Positions 1-7,688 of a DNA stretch of 64,000 nt are shown piece by piece. The translations under genes were made by a program, and so were the position numbers. The stretch is taken from positions 1 through 64,000 of the forward strand of contig NZ_JBHUEA010000008.1 in assembly GCF_042680685.1 (NCBI RefSeq), in the 5' to 3' direction. The notes below the pieces were generated by a model. The model was not told the DNA's origin and ran no database searches. It worked only from the letters and a program-made list of their open reading frames with translations. Source of the stretch: Amnibacterium endophyticum (GTDB lineage Bacteria > Actinomycetota > Actinomycetes > Actinomycetales > Microbacteriaceae). Within the stretch, counting starts at the first letter, position 1. Every line of letters begins with the position of its first letter.

Positions 1-279
1 CCCGGCCGGCCCGCCTTCCTCGCCGTCCGGATCGACCCGGCCGCCCGTGGCGCCGCCGTCGTCGGGGAGGCGCTGCCGGGGACGCCCGCGGCGCGCGCGG
101 GACTGCGCGCCGGCGATCGGGTGACGGCCGTGTCCGGCAGCACGGTGCGGTCCGCGGGCGAGCTGCGCGACGCCGTGGGGCGGCACCGGCCGGGCGACCG
201 CGTCGCCGTCGCCTGGGTCGACGGGGCGGGGGCCCCGCACACCGCGACGGTGGTCCTGGCCGAGGGGCCGGTCGCCTGA
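1..279 (+). CDS. C-terminal PDZ domain of an HtrA-like serine protease (5' end outside window)
   Basis: The frame is open from the first base and ends in TGA at 277-279, giving 92 visible residues. They form a PDZ domain: the stretch GTPAARAGLRAGDRVTAVSG (about visible residues 28-47) is the classic PDZ carboxylate-binding and turn region, followed by a strand-helix-strand ending VVLAEGPVA. In Actinobacteria a C-terminal PDZ with nothing after it is typical of DegP/HtrA-type S1C proteases or PDZ-containing S16/M50 proteins. The catalytic part lies outside the window, so the protease assignment is inference. The stop overlaps the ATG of the next gene (TGATG), so the two are probably translationally coupled. 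Confidence 0.75.
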   Translation, partial: PGRPAFLAVRIDPAARGAAVVGEALPGTPAARAGLRAGDRVTAVSGSTVRSAGELRDAVGRHRPGDRVAVAWVDGAGAPHTATVVLAEGPVA

Positions 280-488
280 TGGCCGCCGACGCGGTGACCT
301 GGGTGGCGCAGCACGGCGAGTCGCTCCGCGGGCTGCCCGCGGACGAGGCCGCGGCCCGGGTGCGCGACGCGGGGCTCAGCCCGCGACGCATCGAGCCCGG
401 CGCGGTCGTCACCCTGGAGTTCCGGCCGGACAGGGTCGACCTGCACTGCGGCGCGAACGGCGCGGTCGTGGCGGTCCGCGCGGGCTGA
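279..488 (+). CDS. Small I78-type peptidase inhibitor-like protein
   Basis: This 69-residue protein has no signal peptide. Its second half reads IEPGAVVTLEFRPDRVDLHC then GANGAVVAVRAG. This matches the I78 inhibitor family pattern (pG..vT.dyRPDRlN...D.nG.v..v..G), including the invariant RPDR. I78 members inhibit serine proteases by a small wedge fold. The ATG shares its A with the TGA of the upstream PDZ protein, so the pair is co-translated. A protease-inhibitor or sensor relationship is inferred from this coupling. No other candidate family fits as well. Family call moderately sure, target unknown. Confidence 0.65.
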   Translation: MAADAVTWVAQHGESLRGLPADEAAARVRDAGLSPRRIEPGAVVTLEFRPDRVDLHCGANGAVVAVRAG

Positions 489-507
489 GTCCCGGGCGTC
501 CGGCACG

Positions 508-513
508 TACGAT
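508..513 (+). promoter_or_regulatory. -10 box (TACGAT) of a leaderless promoter
   Basis: TACGAT ends exactly six bases before the GTG at 520. This is the geometry expected when transcription begins at or next to the start codon. No ribosome binding site is visible in between. Confidence 0.5.
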
Positions 514-519
514 CCAGCG

Positions 520-684
520 GTGCCACAGGACCCGCAGCTCTTCGACACGTCCGACGTGTCCTACTCGTACCGCGCGCGGCCCGAGACCGCCCGCGAGGTC
601 ATCGCGAACCGCGTCGGGGTCACCGCATCCCTCTTCGCCGCGGCGATGGGCCTCTCCTACCTGCTCGGCAGGCGGAGGAGCTGA
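520..684 (+). CDS. Small single-pass membrane protein, hypothetical
   Basis: A 54-residue ORF starts with GTG and has a polar N-terminal half (YSYRARPETAREVIANRVG). A hydrophobic helix follows (about residues 33-48, VTASLFAAAMGLSYLLG), and the protein ends in a basic tail RRRS, which suggests an inside-facing C-terminus. The start is chosen because a TACGAT -10 box lies six bases upstream, consistent with a leaderless message. It is separated from the I78-like gene by 31 bases. No family is recognised. It could be a small envelope or stress protein; its function cannot be deduced. Confidence 0.55.
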   Translation: MPQDPQLFDTSDVSYSYRARPETAREVIANRVGVTASLFAAAMGLSYLLGRRRS

Positions 685-700
685 CCCGCAAAGACGCATC

Positions 701-731
701 AGGCCCGCGCTTCCTGAAGAAGCGCGGGCCT
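701..731. terminator. Bidirectional hairpin terminator
   Basis: AGGCCCGCGCTTC and GAAGCGCGGGCCT form a 13-bp stem around a short loop. It lies between the 3' end of the small membrane protein gene (+) and the 3' end of tRNA-Tyr (-), so it can end transcription from both sides. There is no long T-run, as is common in high-GC actinobacteria. Confidence 0.65.
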
Positions 732-732
732 G

Positions 733-814
733 TGGCGGGTGAGGGATTCGAACCCCCGAAGGCTGAGCCGGCTGATTTACAGTCAGATCCCTTTGGCCGC
801 TTGGGTAACCCGCC
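733..814 (-). tRNA. tRNA-Tyr (GTA)
   Basis: Read on the minus strand, the gene starts GGCGGGT and pairs with ACCCGCC at the 3' end, followed by discriminator A. The anticodon loop CTGTAAA gives anticodon GTA (Tyr). The long variable arm (class II) and the T-arm with GGTTCGAATCC are present. Length is 82 bases. The terminal CCA is not encoded, since the genome reads A-CA after the acceptor stem. Confidence 0.95.
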
Positions 815-820
815 CGGCTG

Positions 821-851
821 CTCGGGCCGACCCTGCGCGGGTCGGCCCGAG
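821..851. promoter_or_regulatory. 13-bp hairpin just 5' of tRNA-Tyr
   Basis: CTCGGGCCGACCC and GGGTCGGCCCGAG make a perfect 13-bp stem with a TGCGC loop. It ends six bases before the 5' end of tRNA-Tyr on the minus strand, with a possible TATCCT -10 box (862-867, minus) upstream of it. It could be a processing signal in the tRNA precursor or the terminator of an unseen transcript. Confidence 0.45.
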
Positions 852-973
852 GCGCGTGACGAGGATACCCGTAGCGATGACCGCCCGACGACACCCCTCG
901 GGGTCGCACGTGCTCGCGGGCGGCGCCTCGCGGTCAGCGTCCGCTGCGCCCGTGGTCCTACGATCTGCGTCCC

Positions 974-1462
974 ATGGCCGATTCCTCGTTCGACGTCGTC
1001 AGCAAGGTGGACCCGATGGAGGCGGAGAACGCCGTCAACCAGGCCCGCAAGGAGGTCGACCAGCGGTACGACTTCAAGGGCGTCGGGGCCGCGATCGACT
1101 TCAAGGGCGAGCAGCTCACGCTGCACGCGTCGAGCGAGGAGCGCGTGAAGGCGGTGCTCGACGTCGTGCAGTCGAAGTTCGTGAAGCGCGGGATCTCGCT
1201 CAAGGCGATCGACGCCGGCGAGCCCTACGCGAGCGGCAAGGAGTACCGCATCGAGGCGGGGCTGAAGAACGGCATCGACAGCGACAACGCGAAGAAGCTG
1301 AACAAGCTGATCCGCGACGAGGCGCCGAAGAGCGTGAAGAGCCAGATCCAGGGCGACGAGCTGCGGGTCACCTCGAAGAGCCGGGACGACCTGCAGGCGA
1401 CCATGCGGCTGCTGAAGGCCGCCGACCTCGACCTCGACCTGCAGTTCGTCAACATGCGCTGA
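974..1462 (+). CDS. yajQ: YajQ/UPF0234 family nucleotide-binding protein
   Basis: The 162-residue product has the full length of the YajQ family. It opens MADSSFDVVSKVDPMEAENA and contains the conserved segments RYDFKG (residues about 32-37), AIDAGEPYASG and LNKLIRDEAPKSVKSQIQG. YajQ proteins have two ferredoxin-like domains. They bind nucleotides and RNA, and cyclic di-GMP in some bacteria, and have been linked to gene regulation and translation; the role here is inferred from family only. A TACGAT box (959-964) lies nine bases before the ATG. The gene stands alone between tRNA-Tyr and cls. Confidence 0.93.
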   Translation: MADSSFDVVSKVDPMEAENAVNQARKEVDQRYDFKGVGAAIDFKGEQLTLHASSEERVKAVLDVVQSKFVKRGISLKAIDAGEPYASGKEYRIEAGLKNGIDSDNAKKLNKLIRDEAPKSVKSQIQGDELRVTSKSRDDLQATMRLLKAADLDLDLQFVNMR

Positions 1463-1505
1463 CGACCACCCGAACTCGGGATCGGGGCGCATGCCGCCCC
1501 GGCAA

Positions 1506-1511
1506 TAGGAT
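1506..1511 (+). promoter_or_regulatory. -10 box (TAGGAT) of the cls leaderless promoter
   Basis: TAGGAT ends exactly six bases before the ATG at 1518, with no ribosome binding site between. The spacing matches the leaderless pattern seen at many other genes in this window. Confidence 0.5.
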
Positions 1512-1517
1512 CGCGCC

Positions 1518-2975
1518 ATGCCCGCCAGCCTGTCCCTGGCGCTGACGATCTCCGCCTTCGTGCTCGACCTCACGATCCGCGTCCTCGCCGTCGTGTTCGT
1601 GCCGAAGAACCGCCGGCCTGCGACGGCGACCGCGTGGCTGCTCGCCATCTTCTTCATCCCCTACGCGGGCGTGATCGCGTTCCTCCTGCTCGGCTCGACG
1701 AAGCTGCCGCGACGGCGGCGGCGCAAGCAGGCGCAGATCAACCGGACGATCATGTCGGCGACGGAGGGGATCCGGCAGGCGACCGAGACCCCCGAGTGGC
1801 CGGCCTGGTTCGCCTCGCTCGTCGCGCTCAACCGGCGGCTGGGGGCCATGCCGCTGCTCGGCGGCAACCACGCGCGCCTGTACGGCGACTACGACCGCAG
1901 CATCCGGGAGATGACGGAGGCGGTGCGGTCCGCGGAGCGGTACGTCCACGTCGAGTTCTACATCCTGTCCCTCGACAGGACGACGGCACCGTTCTTCGAC
2001 GCCCTCGAGGACGCGGTGCGCCGCGGCGTGACGGTGCGGGTGCTCCTGGACCACATCGCCTCCCTGCGGGTCCGCGGCTACCGCCGCACGCTGCGCCGGC
2101 TGCGATCCATGGGCGCGGACTGGCACCTGCTGCTGCCCGTGCAGCCGTGGCGCGGCCGCTACCAGCGGCCGGACCTGCGCAACCACCGCAAGGTCGTCGT
2201 CGTCGACGGACGGGTCGGCTTCATGGGCTCGCAGAACATGATCGACCGCACCTACGACCGCTGGACGAACCGGCGCCGCGGCCTCCGGTGGAAGGACCTG
2301 ATGGTGCGTCTCGAGGGCCCGGTGGTCGCCGAGCTCGACACGATCTTCCTCTCCGACTGGTTCGCCGAGACGGACGAGCTGCTCGACCGTGAGCGGCCTC
2401 AGCAGGTCGAGATGCTGGACCACGGCCTCGACTGCCAGATCGTCCCGTCCGGCCCCGGCTTCGACGGCGAGAACAACCTGCGGCTGTTCAACGGGCTGAT
2501 CTACGCCGCGCAGCGCCGCGTCGTGCTCGTGAGCCCCTACTTCGTCCCCGACGACTCCATGCTCTACGCCGTCACGACGGCGGCCGAGCGGGGCGTGCAG
2601 GTCGAGCTGTTCGTCAGCGAGATCGGCGACCAGGCCGTCGTCTTCCACGCGCAGCGCAGCTACTACGAGACCCTGCTGAAGGCGGGCGTCGTGATCTGGC
2701 TGTACCGCAGGCCCACGATCCTGCACGCGAAGCACTTCACGATCGACGACGACGTCGCGGTCGTCGGCTCGAGCAACCTCGACATGCGCTCCTTCACGCT
2801 GAACCTCGAGGTGTCGATGATGGTCCGCGGCCGCGAGTTCGTGGGCGAGCTGCGGCAGCTCGAGGAGGGGTACCGCCGCGCCAGCCGCCGCCTCACGCTC
2901 GAGGAGTGGCAGGCGCGGCCCGTGTGGGTCGCGACCCTGGACAACGTCGCGCGGCTGACCGCCTCCCTGCAATAG
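1518..2975 (+). CDS. cls: Cardiolipin synthase (PLD superfamily)
   Basis: A 485-residue membrane enzyme that makes cardiolipin from phosphatidylglycerol, or from CDP-diacylglycerol in some actinobacteria. Two N-terminal hydrophobic helices (residues about 3-65) form the PLDc_N region. Two catalytic HKD motifs follow: HRKVVVVDGRVGFMGSQN near residue 223 and HAKHFTIDDDVAVVGSSN near residue 402, both with H-K-D and the trailing G-S-N. The length is normal for bacterial Cls. The ATG is chosen by its leaderless-type -10 box. The stop comes eight bases before the GTG of the NUDIX gene, so the two may be co-transcribed. Confidence 0.92.
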   Translation: MPASLSLALTISAFVLDLTIRVLAVVFVPKNRRPATATAWLLAIFFIPYAGVIAFLLLGSTKLPRRRRRKQAQINRTIMSATEGIRQATETPEWPAWFASLVALNRRLGAMPLLGGNHARLYGDYDRSIREMTEAVRSAERYVHVEFYILSLDRTTAPFFDALEDAVRRGVTVRVLLDHIASLRVRGYRRTLRRLRSMGADWHLLLPVQPWRGRYQRPDLRNHRKVVVVDGRVGFMGSQNMIDRTYDRWTNRRRGLRWKDLMVRLEGPVVAELDTIFLSDWFAETDELLDRERPQQVEMLDHGLDCQIVPSGPGFDGENNLRLFNGLIYAAQRRVVLVSPYFVPDDSMLYAVTTAAERGVQVELFVSEIGDQAVVFHAQRSYYETLLKAGVVIWLYRRPTILHAKHFTIDDDVAVVGSSNLDMRSFTLNLEVSMMVRGREFVGELRQLEEGYRRASRRLTLEEWQARPVWVATLDNVARLTASLQ

Positions 2976-2983
2976 TCGCCCGC

Positions 2984-3442
2984 GTGAAGGATCCGCCCCG
3001 GCCCGTGGTCCGCAACGCTGCGCGGGTGCTGCTCATCGACCCGGCCGGACGCGTGCTGCTGCTGCGCGGCGGCGACTCGGCCGCGCCGGAGGCGGGCTCG
3101 TGGTGGATCACGCCGGGGGGCGGCCTCGAGCCGGGCGAGGACGCGCGGGCCGCGGCGATCCGGGAGGTGGAGGAGGAGACCGGTCACCGGCTCGCGGGGC
3201 TCGGCGACCCGGTGCTGCGGCGCGCCTCGGTGTTCCCGTTCGGCGGCCGGCTGCTCGACCAGCGCGAGCTGTACTTCGTCGCGCGGGTGCCGGCGTTCGC
3301 GCCCCACACGGCCGGCTGGACCGAGCTGGAGCGCCGCGAGCTGCAGGAGCAGCGGTGGTGGACGCTCGACGAGCTGCGCACCACCGAGGAGACCGTGTAC
3401 CCCGAGGCGCTCGCGGACCTCGTCGCCGAGGCGCTCGGCTGA
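2984..3442 (+). CDS. NUDIX hydrolase
   Basis: A 152-residue protein. The Nudix box GGLEPGEDARAAAIREVEEE-TG (residues about 46-68) has all the metal-binding Glu residues of the GX5EX7REUXEEXGU consensus. Such enzymes hydrolyse nucleoside diphosphates linked to another group; the substrate cannot be read from the sequence. The GTG at 2984 is preferred because it follows the cls stop directly and begins just before the first beta strand (PRPVVRNAARVLLI). An upstream start would overlap cls by 70 bases. Confidence 0.9.
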   Translation: MKDPPRPVVRNAARVLLIDPAGRVLLLRGGDSAAPEAGSWWITPGGGLEPGEDARAAAIREVEEETGHRLAGLGDPVLRRASVFPFGGRLLDQRELYFVARVPAFAPHTAGWTELERRELQEQRWWTLDELRTTEETVYPEALADLVAEALG

Positions 3443-3471
3443 CTCCCGGGCGGTGTTCAGCGTCGCGGTCC

Positions 3472-3477
3472 TACCGT
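3472..3477 (+). promoter_or_regulatory. -10 box (TACCGT), leaderless type
   Basis: TACCGT ends exactly six bases before the ATG at 3484. Confidence 0.45.
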
Positions 3478-3483
3478 CCGGGC

Positions 3484-3726
3484 ATGGCAACACGCAGCAT
3501 CAAGGTCGAGTTCGTCCGCGACGAGGTGGTCGGCGAGGTGACCGGCGCCCCGGAGGTGCACGACATCTCCGTCCCGGAGGACGTCACCGGCGCTCCGACG
3601 GTCCTCGAGAACCCCCATGTCGACTACCCCGGCGAGTGGACGCTGGTCGGCGAGGGCGAGGGCGGGGTCTACCGCTACGCGAAGGACAGCGAGGTCGCGA
3701 GCACGAACGACACCGCCGCGGGCTGA
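3484..3726 (+). CDS. Small acidic hypothetical protein
   Basis: This 80-residue protein (MATRSIKVEFVRDEVVGEVTGA...) has alternating hydrophobic and acidic residues and no signal or membrane segment, so it is probably a soluble beta-rich protein. The ATG has a TACCGT -10 box six bases upstream. It precedes the baeRF-like gene by 66 bases on the same strand. I do not recognise a family. Codon use and composition match the neighbours, so it is likely real. Confidence 0.6.
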   Translation: MATRSIKVEFVRDEVVGEVTGAPEVHDISVPEDVTGAPTVLENPHVDYPGEWTLVGEGEGGVYRYAKDSEVASTNDTAAG

Positions 3727-3792
3727 CGAAGGCCGCCGAGCCGGGCGTCGACGGGCGCCCGGCCTCCACCGCGCCCCGAGGAGGCATCGACC

Positions 3793-4902
3793 ATGACGAA
3801 CGACGACCTGACCCGCCTGCTGACGGCGGGTGACACGATCGGCCTGCTGGAGGTCGACGTCTCGACATCCGCGATGCAGCCGCCCGCGCAGGCGGAGGGC
3901 CGGCGCCGCGAGGCGGAGGACGCGCTGCGCGCGGCCGGCGGCGACGACGCGCTCGTCGGCGCCCTGCTGCCCGCGGTGGCCCCCGTGGCGGGCGCCGTCG
4001 ACCCGATCGGCATGGTCGCGGTCTCGGCCCGGGGCGCGGTCGTGCAGCAGCCCCTGCCCGGGGCCGCGCCCGGGAGGACGCGCGCCGAGGTGACGGCGGT
4101 GCCGGACCTGTCGGCGATCCTGCGCGGCCGGGAGCGCGCCGTGCCGGTCCTCGCCGTCGAGGCGCTCGCCGCGGGCGGCGTGGTGCGCGCCTACCCGACC
4201 CCCGGGTTGCCGGCCGCCGAGCAGGAGGAGGTGACGGGCGAGGACCTCGCGGTGCACGAGGCGCACGCGAGCGGGATCTCGCAGCGGGCGCACGACGGCA
4301 GCGCGGACGACGCGCTCGCGCAGAACGCGCGGAGGCTCGCGGACCGCGTCACCGCCGCGGCGCGACGGTGGGACGCGTCCACCGTCGTCGTGCTCGGCGA
4401 TCCGAGGTCCGCCGAGCTGCTCGCGACCGAGCTGCAGCGCGGGGGCGACCTGACCGTCGCTGCGCTCGGCAAGGACACCGCGGCCGCGGGCGCGGACCGG
4501 TCGGACCTCACCGAGGCGGTCCGGCTCACCGTCGATGCGCTGCTCGCCGACGCCCACCGCGCCCTCGTGGACCGGCTGTCGGCCGGCGGCGGGCGCCTCG
4601 GCGCGAGCGGCACCGCCGAGGTCGTCGCGGCGCTCCAGGGCGCCGCGGTCGACACCCTGCTGATGGGACCGGACGGCATCGGAGGCGACCTCGTCGCGCT
4701 GGACGCGCCGCCCTGGATCGCGTCGGACGAGGCCGACGCCCTCGGCGCAGGAGTGCTCGGGCGATTCCCTGCCGTCGCGGCCCTGACCCGCGCCGCGCTG
4801 CTCACCGACGCCGCGGTGCGCTTCCCGGATCCCGGCGTGCTGCCGGGATCCGCCGCGGTCGCGGCGCACCTGCGCCGCCCGCTCGACATCGAGGAGGACT
4901 GA
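3793..4902 (+). CDS. Bacterial archaeo-eukaryotic release factor-like protein (baeRF family, Rv2629 type)
   Basis: A 369-residue protein of the group that includes mycobacterial Rv2629 (baeRF/Vms1-like fold). The N-terminal third (LLEVDVSTSAMQPPAQAEGRRREAEDALR) and the middle segment with DDALAQNARRLADRVTAAARRWDASTVVVLGD are typical. The C-terminal half carries the eRF1-domain-3-like segment TAEVVAALQGAAVDTLLMGP. Family members are thought to act at ribosomes under stress, by analogy to eRF1, Dom34 and Vms1. I see no GGQ motif, so peptidyl-tRNA hydrolysis is uncertain. A GAGGAGG-like ribosome site precedes the ATG. The stop is one base from the next GTG, so the two form an operon. Confidence 0.7.
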   Translation: MTNDDLTRLLTAGDTIGLLEVDVSTSAMQPPAQAEGRRREAEDALRAAGGDDALVGALLPAVAPVAGAVDPIGMVAVSARGAVVQQPLPGAAPGRTRAEVTAVPDLSAILRGRERAVPVLAVEALAAGGVVRAYPTPGLPAAEQEEVTGEDLAVHEAHASGISQRAHDGSADDALAQNARRLADRVTAAARRWDASTVVVLGDPRSAELLATELQRGGDLTVAALGKDTAAAGADRSDLTEAVRLTVDALLADAHRALVDRLSAGGGRLGASGTAEVVAALQGAAVDTLLMGPDGIGGDLVALDAPPWIASDEADALGAGVLGRFPAVAALTRAALLTDAAVRFPDPGVLPGSAAVAAHLRRPLDIEED

Positions 4903-4903
4903 C

Positions 4904-5167
4904 GTGGCCGAGCTCCGGCACCTGAACAACCACCACCGGCGCACGGTGGAGCAGATCCAGCAGCACCCGACGAGCCACAACGTGGAGTACCGGGCGACCG
5001 TCTCGCTGCTCGAGACCGTCGCGGACGACACGGCCCAGGACGGCAACCGCGTGCGCTTCACGCTGGGCGGGACCGAGCTCGTGCTGAACCGGCCCGCGAA
5101 CGGCAAGGACCTCGACGTGCAGCAGGTCGTCGACGTCCGCGGCTTCCTGTCGCAGGCCGGCTACTGA
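4904..5167 (+). CDS. Small conserved protein downstream of baeRF, possible HicA-like RNA-binding fold
   Basis: An 87-residue basic protein. It contains HHRRTVEQIQQHPTSHNVEY and ends GKDLDVQQVVDVRGFLSQAG. The order of a helix with His residues, a three-strand sheet and a C-terminal helix resembles small HicA/dsRBD-like proteins often found in actinobacteria, but this is a weak impression. The GTG start lies one base after the baeRF stop, implying coupled translation and perhaps a shared ribosome-related role. It stops just before a strong terminator. Confidence 0.55.
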   Translation: MAELRHLNNHHRRTVEQIQQHPTSHNVEYRATVSLLETVADDTAQDGNRVRFTLGGTELVLNRPANGKDLDVQQVVDVRGFLSQAGY

Positions 5168-5177
5168 CCCCTGACCC

Positions 5178-5214
5178 GGGCGGCCGTGCCGCGGCCCGCG
5201 CGGCACGGCCACCC
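5178..5214. terminator. Terminator between convergent genes
   Basis: A 15-bp stem (GGGCGGCCGTGCCGC and GCGGCACGGCCACCC, one mismatch) with a seven-base loop lies between the stop of the 87-residue gene (+) and the stop of the FprA-like gene (-, ends 5225). It serves both strands. Confidence 0.7.
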
Positions 5215-5224
5215 GCCGGGAGGG

Positions 5225-6583
5225 TCAGCGCACCGGTTCCCCGAGGGCTGCGGCGAGCATCTCGTCGCGCGGCACGATCTTGACCCGTGCCCGGCCGGCC
5301 GGCTCGCCGAACGCGATCTCCGCCTGGTCCAGCCGGTGCCAGCCGTCGACGGTCGTGTAGCGCACGCCGCGCGAGTCGAGCAGCTCGTCCACGCTGCCCT
5401 CGTCGGGCTGCTCCGGGCTCCACCAGGTGCCCTGGTCGGTGAGCACGTGCTCGATCGTCTCCATGGCGTCGGACTTCGTGTGCCCGATGAGGCCCACCGG
5501 GCCCCGTTTGATCCATCCCGTCGCGTAGACGCCCAGCACGAGCGCCCCGTCGGCGTCGAGCACCTGCCCCTCGTGGTTCGGGATCACGCCCCGCACCTCG
5601 TCGAACGGCACCTCCGGCAGGGGCGACCCGAAGTAGCCGACGGCGCGGTAGACCGCCTCGACCGCCTGCTCCCGGAACTCGCCGGTGCCGCGGGCGCCGC
5701 CGAGGCCGTCGGGCTCGGTGCGCTCCCAGCGGATCGCCTCCACCTTCCCGTCGCCGAGGATCTCGACGGGCCGGGCCCACCAGTGCAGGTGCAGGCGGCG
5801 GCTCGCCTCGCCGACCTCCCGCTTCCGCCACCCCTGCAGGATCCGGTCCATCACCATGACCTGCTTGTTGGCCCTGATCGCCGTGAGGGCCTGCTCGTCG
5901 TAGTCGAAGTCCTCGTCGCGGACGATCATGTCGACGTCCCGCACCTCGCCGAGCTCGCGCAGCTCGAGCGGCGTGAACTTCACGTTCGCGGGCCCGCGCC
6001 GGCCGAACACGTGCACGTCGCGCGCCGGCGACCCGCGCAGACCCGCCTCGACGTTGCCGGGCAGCTCGGTCGGCATCAGGTCGTCCGGGTGCTTGATGAG
6101 CATGCGCGCCACGTCGAGCGCCACGTTGCCGTTGCCGATCACGGCGATGCGCTCGGCCTCGAGCGGCCAGGTGCGCGGCACGTCCGGGTGGCCGTCGTAC
6201 CAGCTGACCACGTCCGCGGCGCCGTAGGAGCCGGGCAGGTCGATGCCGGGGATGTCGAGGGGGGCGTCACGGATCGCTCCGGTGGCGAAGATCACCGCGT
6301 GGTAGTGCCGCTGCAGGTCCGCGAGGGTGATGTCCGTGCCGAAGTCGACGTTGCCGAACAGCCGCACCGCGCCGCTGTCGAGCACCTCGCGCAGCGCGCC
6401 GATGATCCCCTTGATGCGCGGGTGGTCCGGGGCGACCCCGTAGCGGACGAGCCCGTAGGGCGCGGGGAGCCGCTCGAACAGGTCGATCGAGACGTCGAAC
6501 CCGCGCTCGGCCTTCTTCGCGATGTCGGCGGCGTAGATGCCTGCGGGGCCCGCCCCCACGATGGCGAGGCGAAGCGTCGTCAT
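5225..6583 (-). CDS. fprA: FAD/NADPH ferredoxin (adrenodoxin-type) reductase, FprA-like
   Basis: A 452-residue flavoprotein of the adrenodoxin reductase/FprA group that moves electrons between NADPH and ferredoxin. The FAD dinucleotide-binding motif VGAGPAGIYAAD lies at residues about 8-19, LPAPYGLVRYGVAPDHPRIK near 55 and the NADP-binding motif VIGNGNVALDVARML near 147-161. The near-C-terminal region contains the usual ATGWIKRGPVGLIGHTKSDA. The ATG at 6583 has an excellent ribosome site (GGAAGGACATCC) that fixes the start. It is last of three leftward genes after menG and the polyprenyl synthase, 46 bases from the latter, so it probably belongs to that operon. Confidence 0.92.
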   Translation of the reverse strand: MTTLRLAIVGAGPAGIYAADIAKKAERGFDVSIDLFERLPAPYGLVRYGVAPDHPRIKGIIGALREVLDSGAVRLFGNVDFGTDITLADLQRHYHAVIFATGAIRDAPLDIPGIDLPGSYGAADVVSWYDGHPDVPRTWPLEAERIAVIGNGNVALDVARMLIKHPDDLMPTELPGNVEAGLRGSPARDVHVFGRRGPANVKFTPLELRELGEVRDVDMIVRDEDFDYDEQALTAIRANKQVMVMDRILQGWRKREVGEASRRLHLHWWARPVEILGDGKVEAIRWERTEPDGLGGARGTGEFREQAVEAVYRAVGYFGSPLPEVPFDEVRGVIPNHEGQVLDADGALVLGVYATGWIKRGPVGLIGHTKSDAMETIEHVLTDQGTWWSPEQPDEGSVDELLDSRGVRYTTVDGWHRLDQAEIAFGEPAGRARVKIVPRDEMLAAALGEPVR

Positions 6584-6629
6584 GGATGTCCTTCCGTCAC
6601 GGGCGCGGCTGCATGCCGCGCCCGGCATG

Positions 6630-7688
6630 TCATCTGGCGCGATCGACCAGCATCCCGGCGAAGCGCACGAGCGCGCGCTTCACCCCGCCGTCGGGCAGGG
6701 GGGCGAGGGCGGCGACCGCCTCGTCCGCCCAGCGGTGCGCCTCGGCGGCGGTCTCCGCGGTCACGGGGTGCGTGCGCAGCTCCGCGATGGCCCGGGGCAG
6801 GTCGCCCTCGTCCCCGTCCCGCAGCGCGTCGAGGCGGGCGAGCAGCGCGGCGTCGGCCTCGTCGTGCTCGGCGCGTCGGCGGAGCAGCAGGAGCGGCAGC
6901 GTGGGGACGCCCGCCTTGAGGTCGGTGCCCGCCTGCTTGCCGGTGTCCGCCGCCTCGGGCGACAGGTCGATGACGTCGTCGATCAGCTGGAAGGCGACAC
7001 CGATCAGGTCGCCGAAGCGCTCCAGCGGGTCCAGCACCGCGCGAGGGGCGCGCGCGAAGTCGGCGCCCCAGCGGGCGGCCGCGCTGATGAGCGCGCCGGT
7101 CTTGTCGGTGAGCACCCGCAGGTAGTGGTCGACGGCGTCGTCGCCGGGCTGCGGCCCGACCGTCTCGTGCAGCTGGCCGAGCACGAGGCGCTCGAAGATC
7201 GCGGCCTGACGCTCCACGTCGGCGCCCGGGATGGCCGCGATCAGCCGGCTGGCTCGCGCGAACAGCAGGTCGCCGGTGAGGATCGCGACCGAGTTGCCCC
7301 ACACCTCCTGCGCCGCGGGAACCCCGCGCCGCTCCCCCGCCTCGTCCATGACGTCGTCGTGGTACAGCGAGCCGACGTGCAGGATCTCGACCGCCTGCGC
7401 GGCCGTGACGACGTCGTCCGTGACGCCGTCGCCGAGCTGCGCGGTCAGCAGGGTGAGCACCGGCCGGATCCGCTTGCCGCCCGCCGCGAGCAGGTAGCGG
7501 GAGCGGACGTCCGCGACCGGGTCCGCGAACGACACCTGCTCGAGGATGCCCGCCTCCACCCGCTCGAGGCCGTCCTCGATCTGCCGGGCGATCGCCCGGT
7601 CCTCGCGGGAGGAGAACAGCCGTCGCGTCAGCTGCAGCTGCGAGGTGAGGGAGGGGGTGCGCCCGGCCGAGACGCCGGCCGCCGTCAC
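6630..7688 (-). CDS. Long-chain polyprenyl diphosphate synthase (menaquinone side chain)
   Basis: A 352-residue trans-isoprenyl diphosphate synthase. It has both Asp-rich motifs: HDDVMDE near residue 110 (FARM) and LIDDVIDLS near 236 (SARM), plus GGKRIRPVL near 60 and the Lys-rich LKAGVPTLP. It condenses isopentenyl diphosphate to an octa- or nonaprenyl chain for menaquinone. Chain length cannot be read with certainty. The GTG start overlaps the menG stop by four bases (GTGA), proving tight coupling with the methyltransferase that acts on the finished quinone. Confidence 0.92.
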   Translation of the reverse strand: MTAAGVSAGRTPSLTSQLQLTRRLFSSREDRAIARQIEDGLERVEAGILEQVSFADPVADVRSRYLLAAGGKRIRPVLTLLTAQLGDGVTDDVVTAAQAVEILHVGSLYHDDVMDEAGERRGVPAAQEVWGNSVAILTGDLLFARASRLIAAIPGADVERQAAIFERLVLGQLHETVGPQPGDDAVDHYLRVLTDKTGALISAAARWGADFARAPRAVLDPLERFGDLIGVAFQLIDDVIDLSPEAADTGKQAGTDLKAGVPTLPLLLLRRRAEHDEADAALLARLDALRDGDEGDLPRAIAELRTHPVTAETAAEAHRWADEAVAALAPLPDGGVKRALVRFAGMLVDRAR

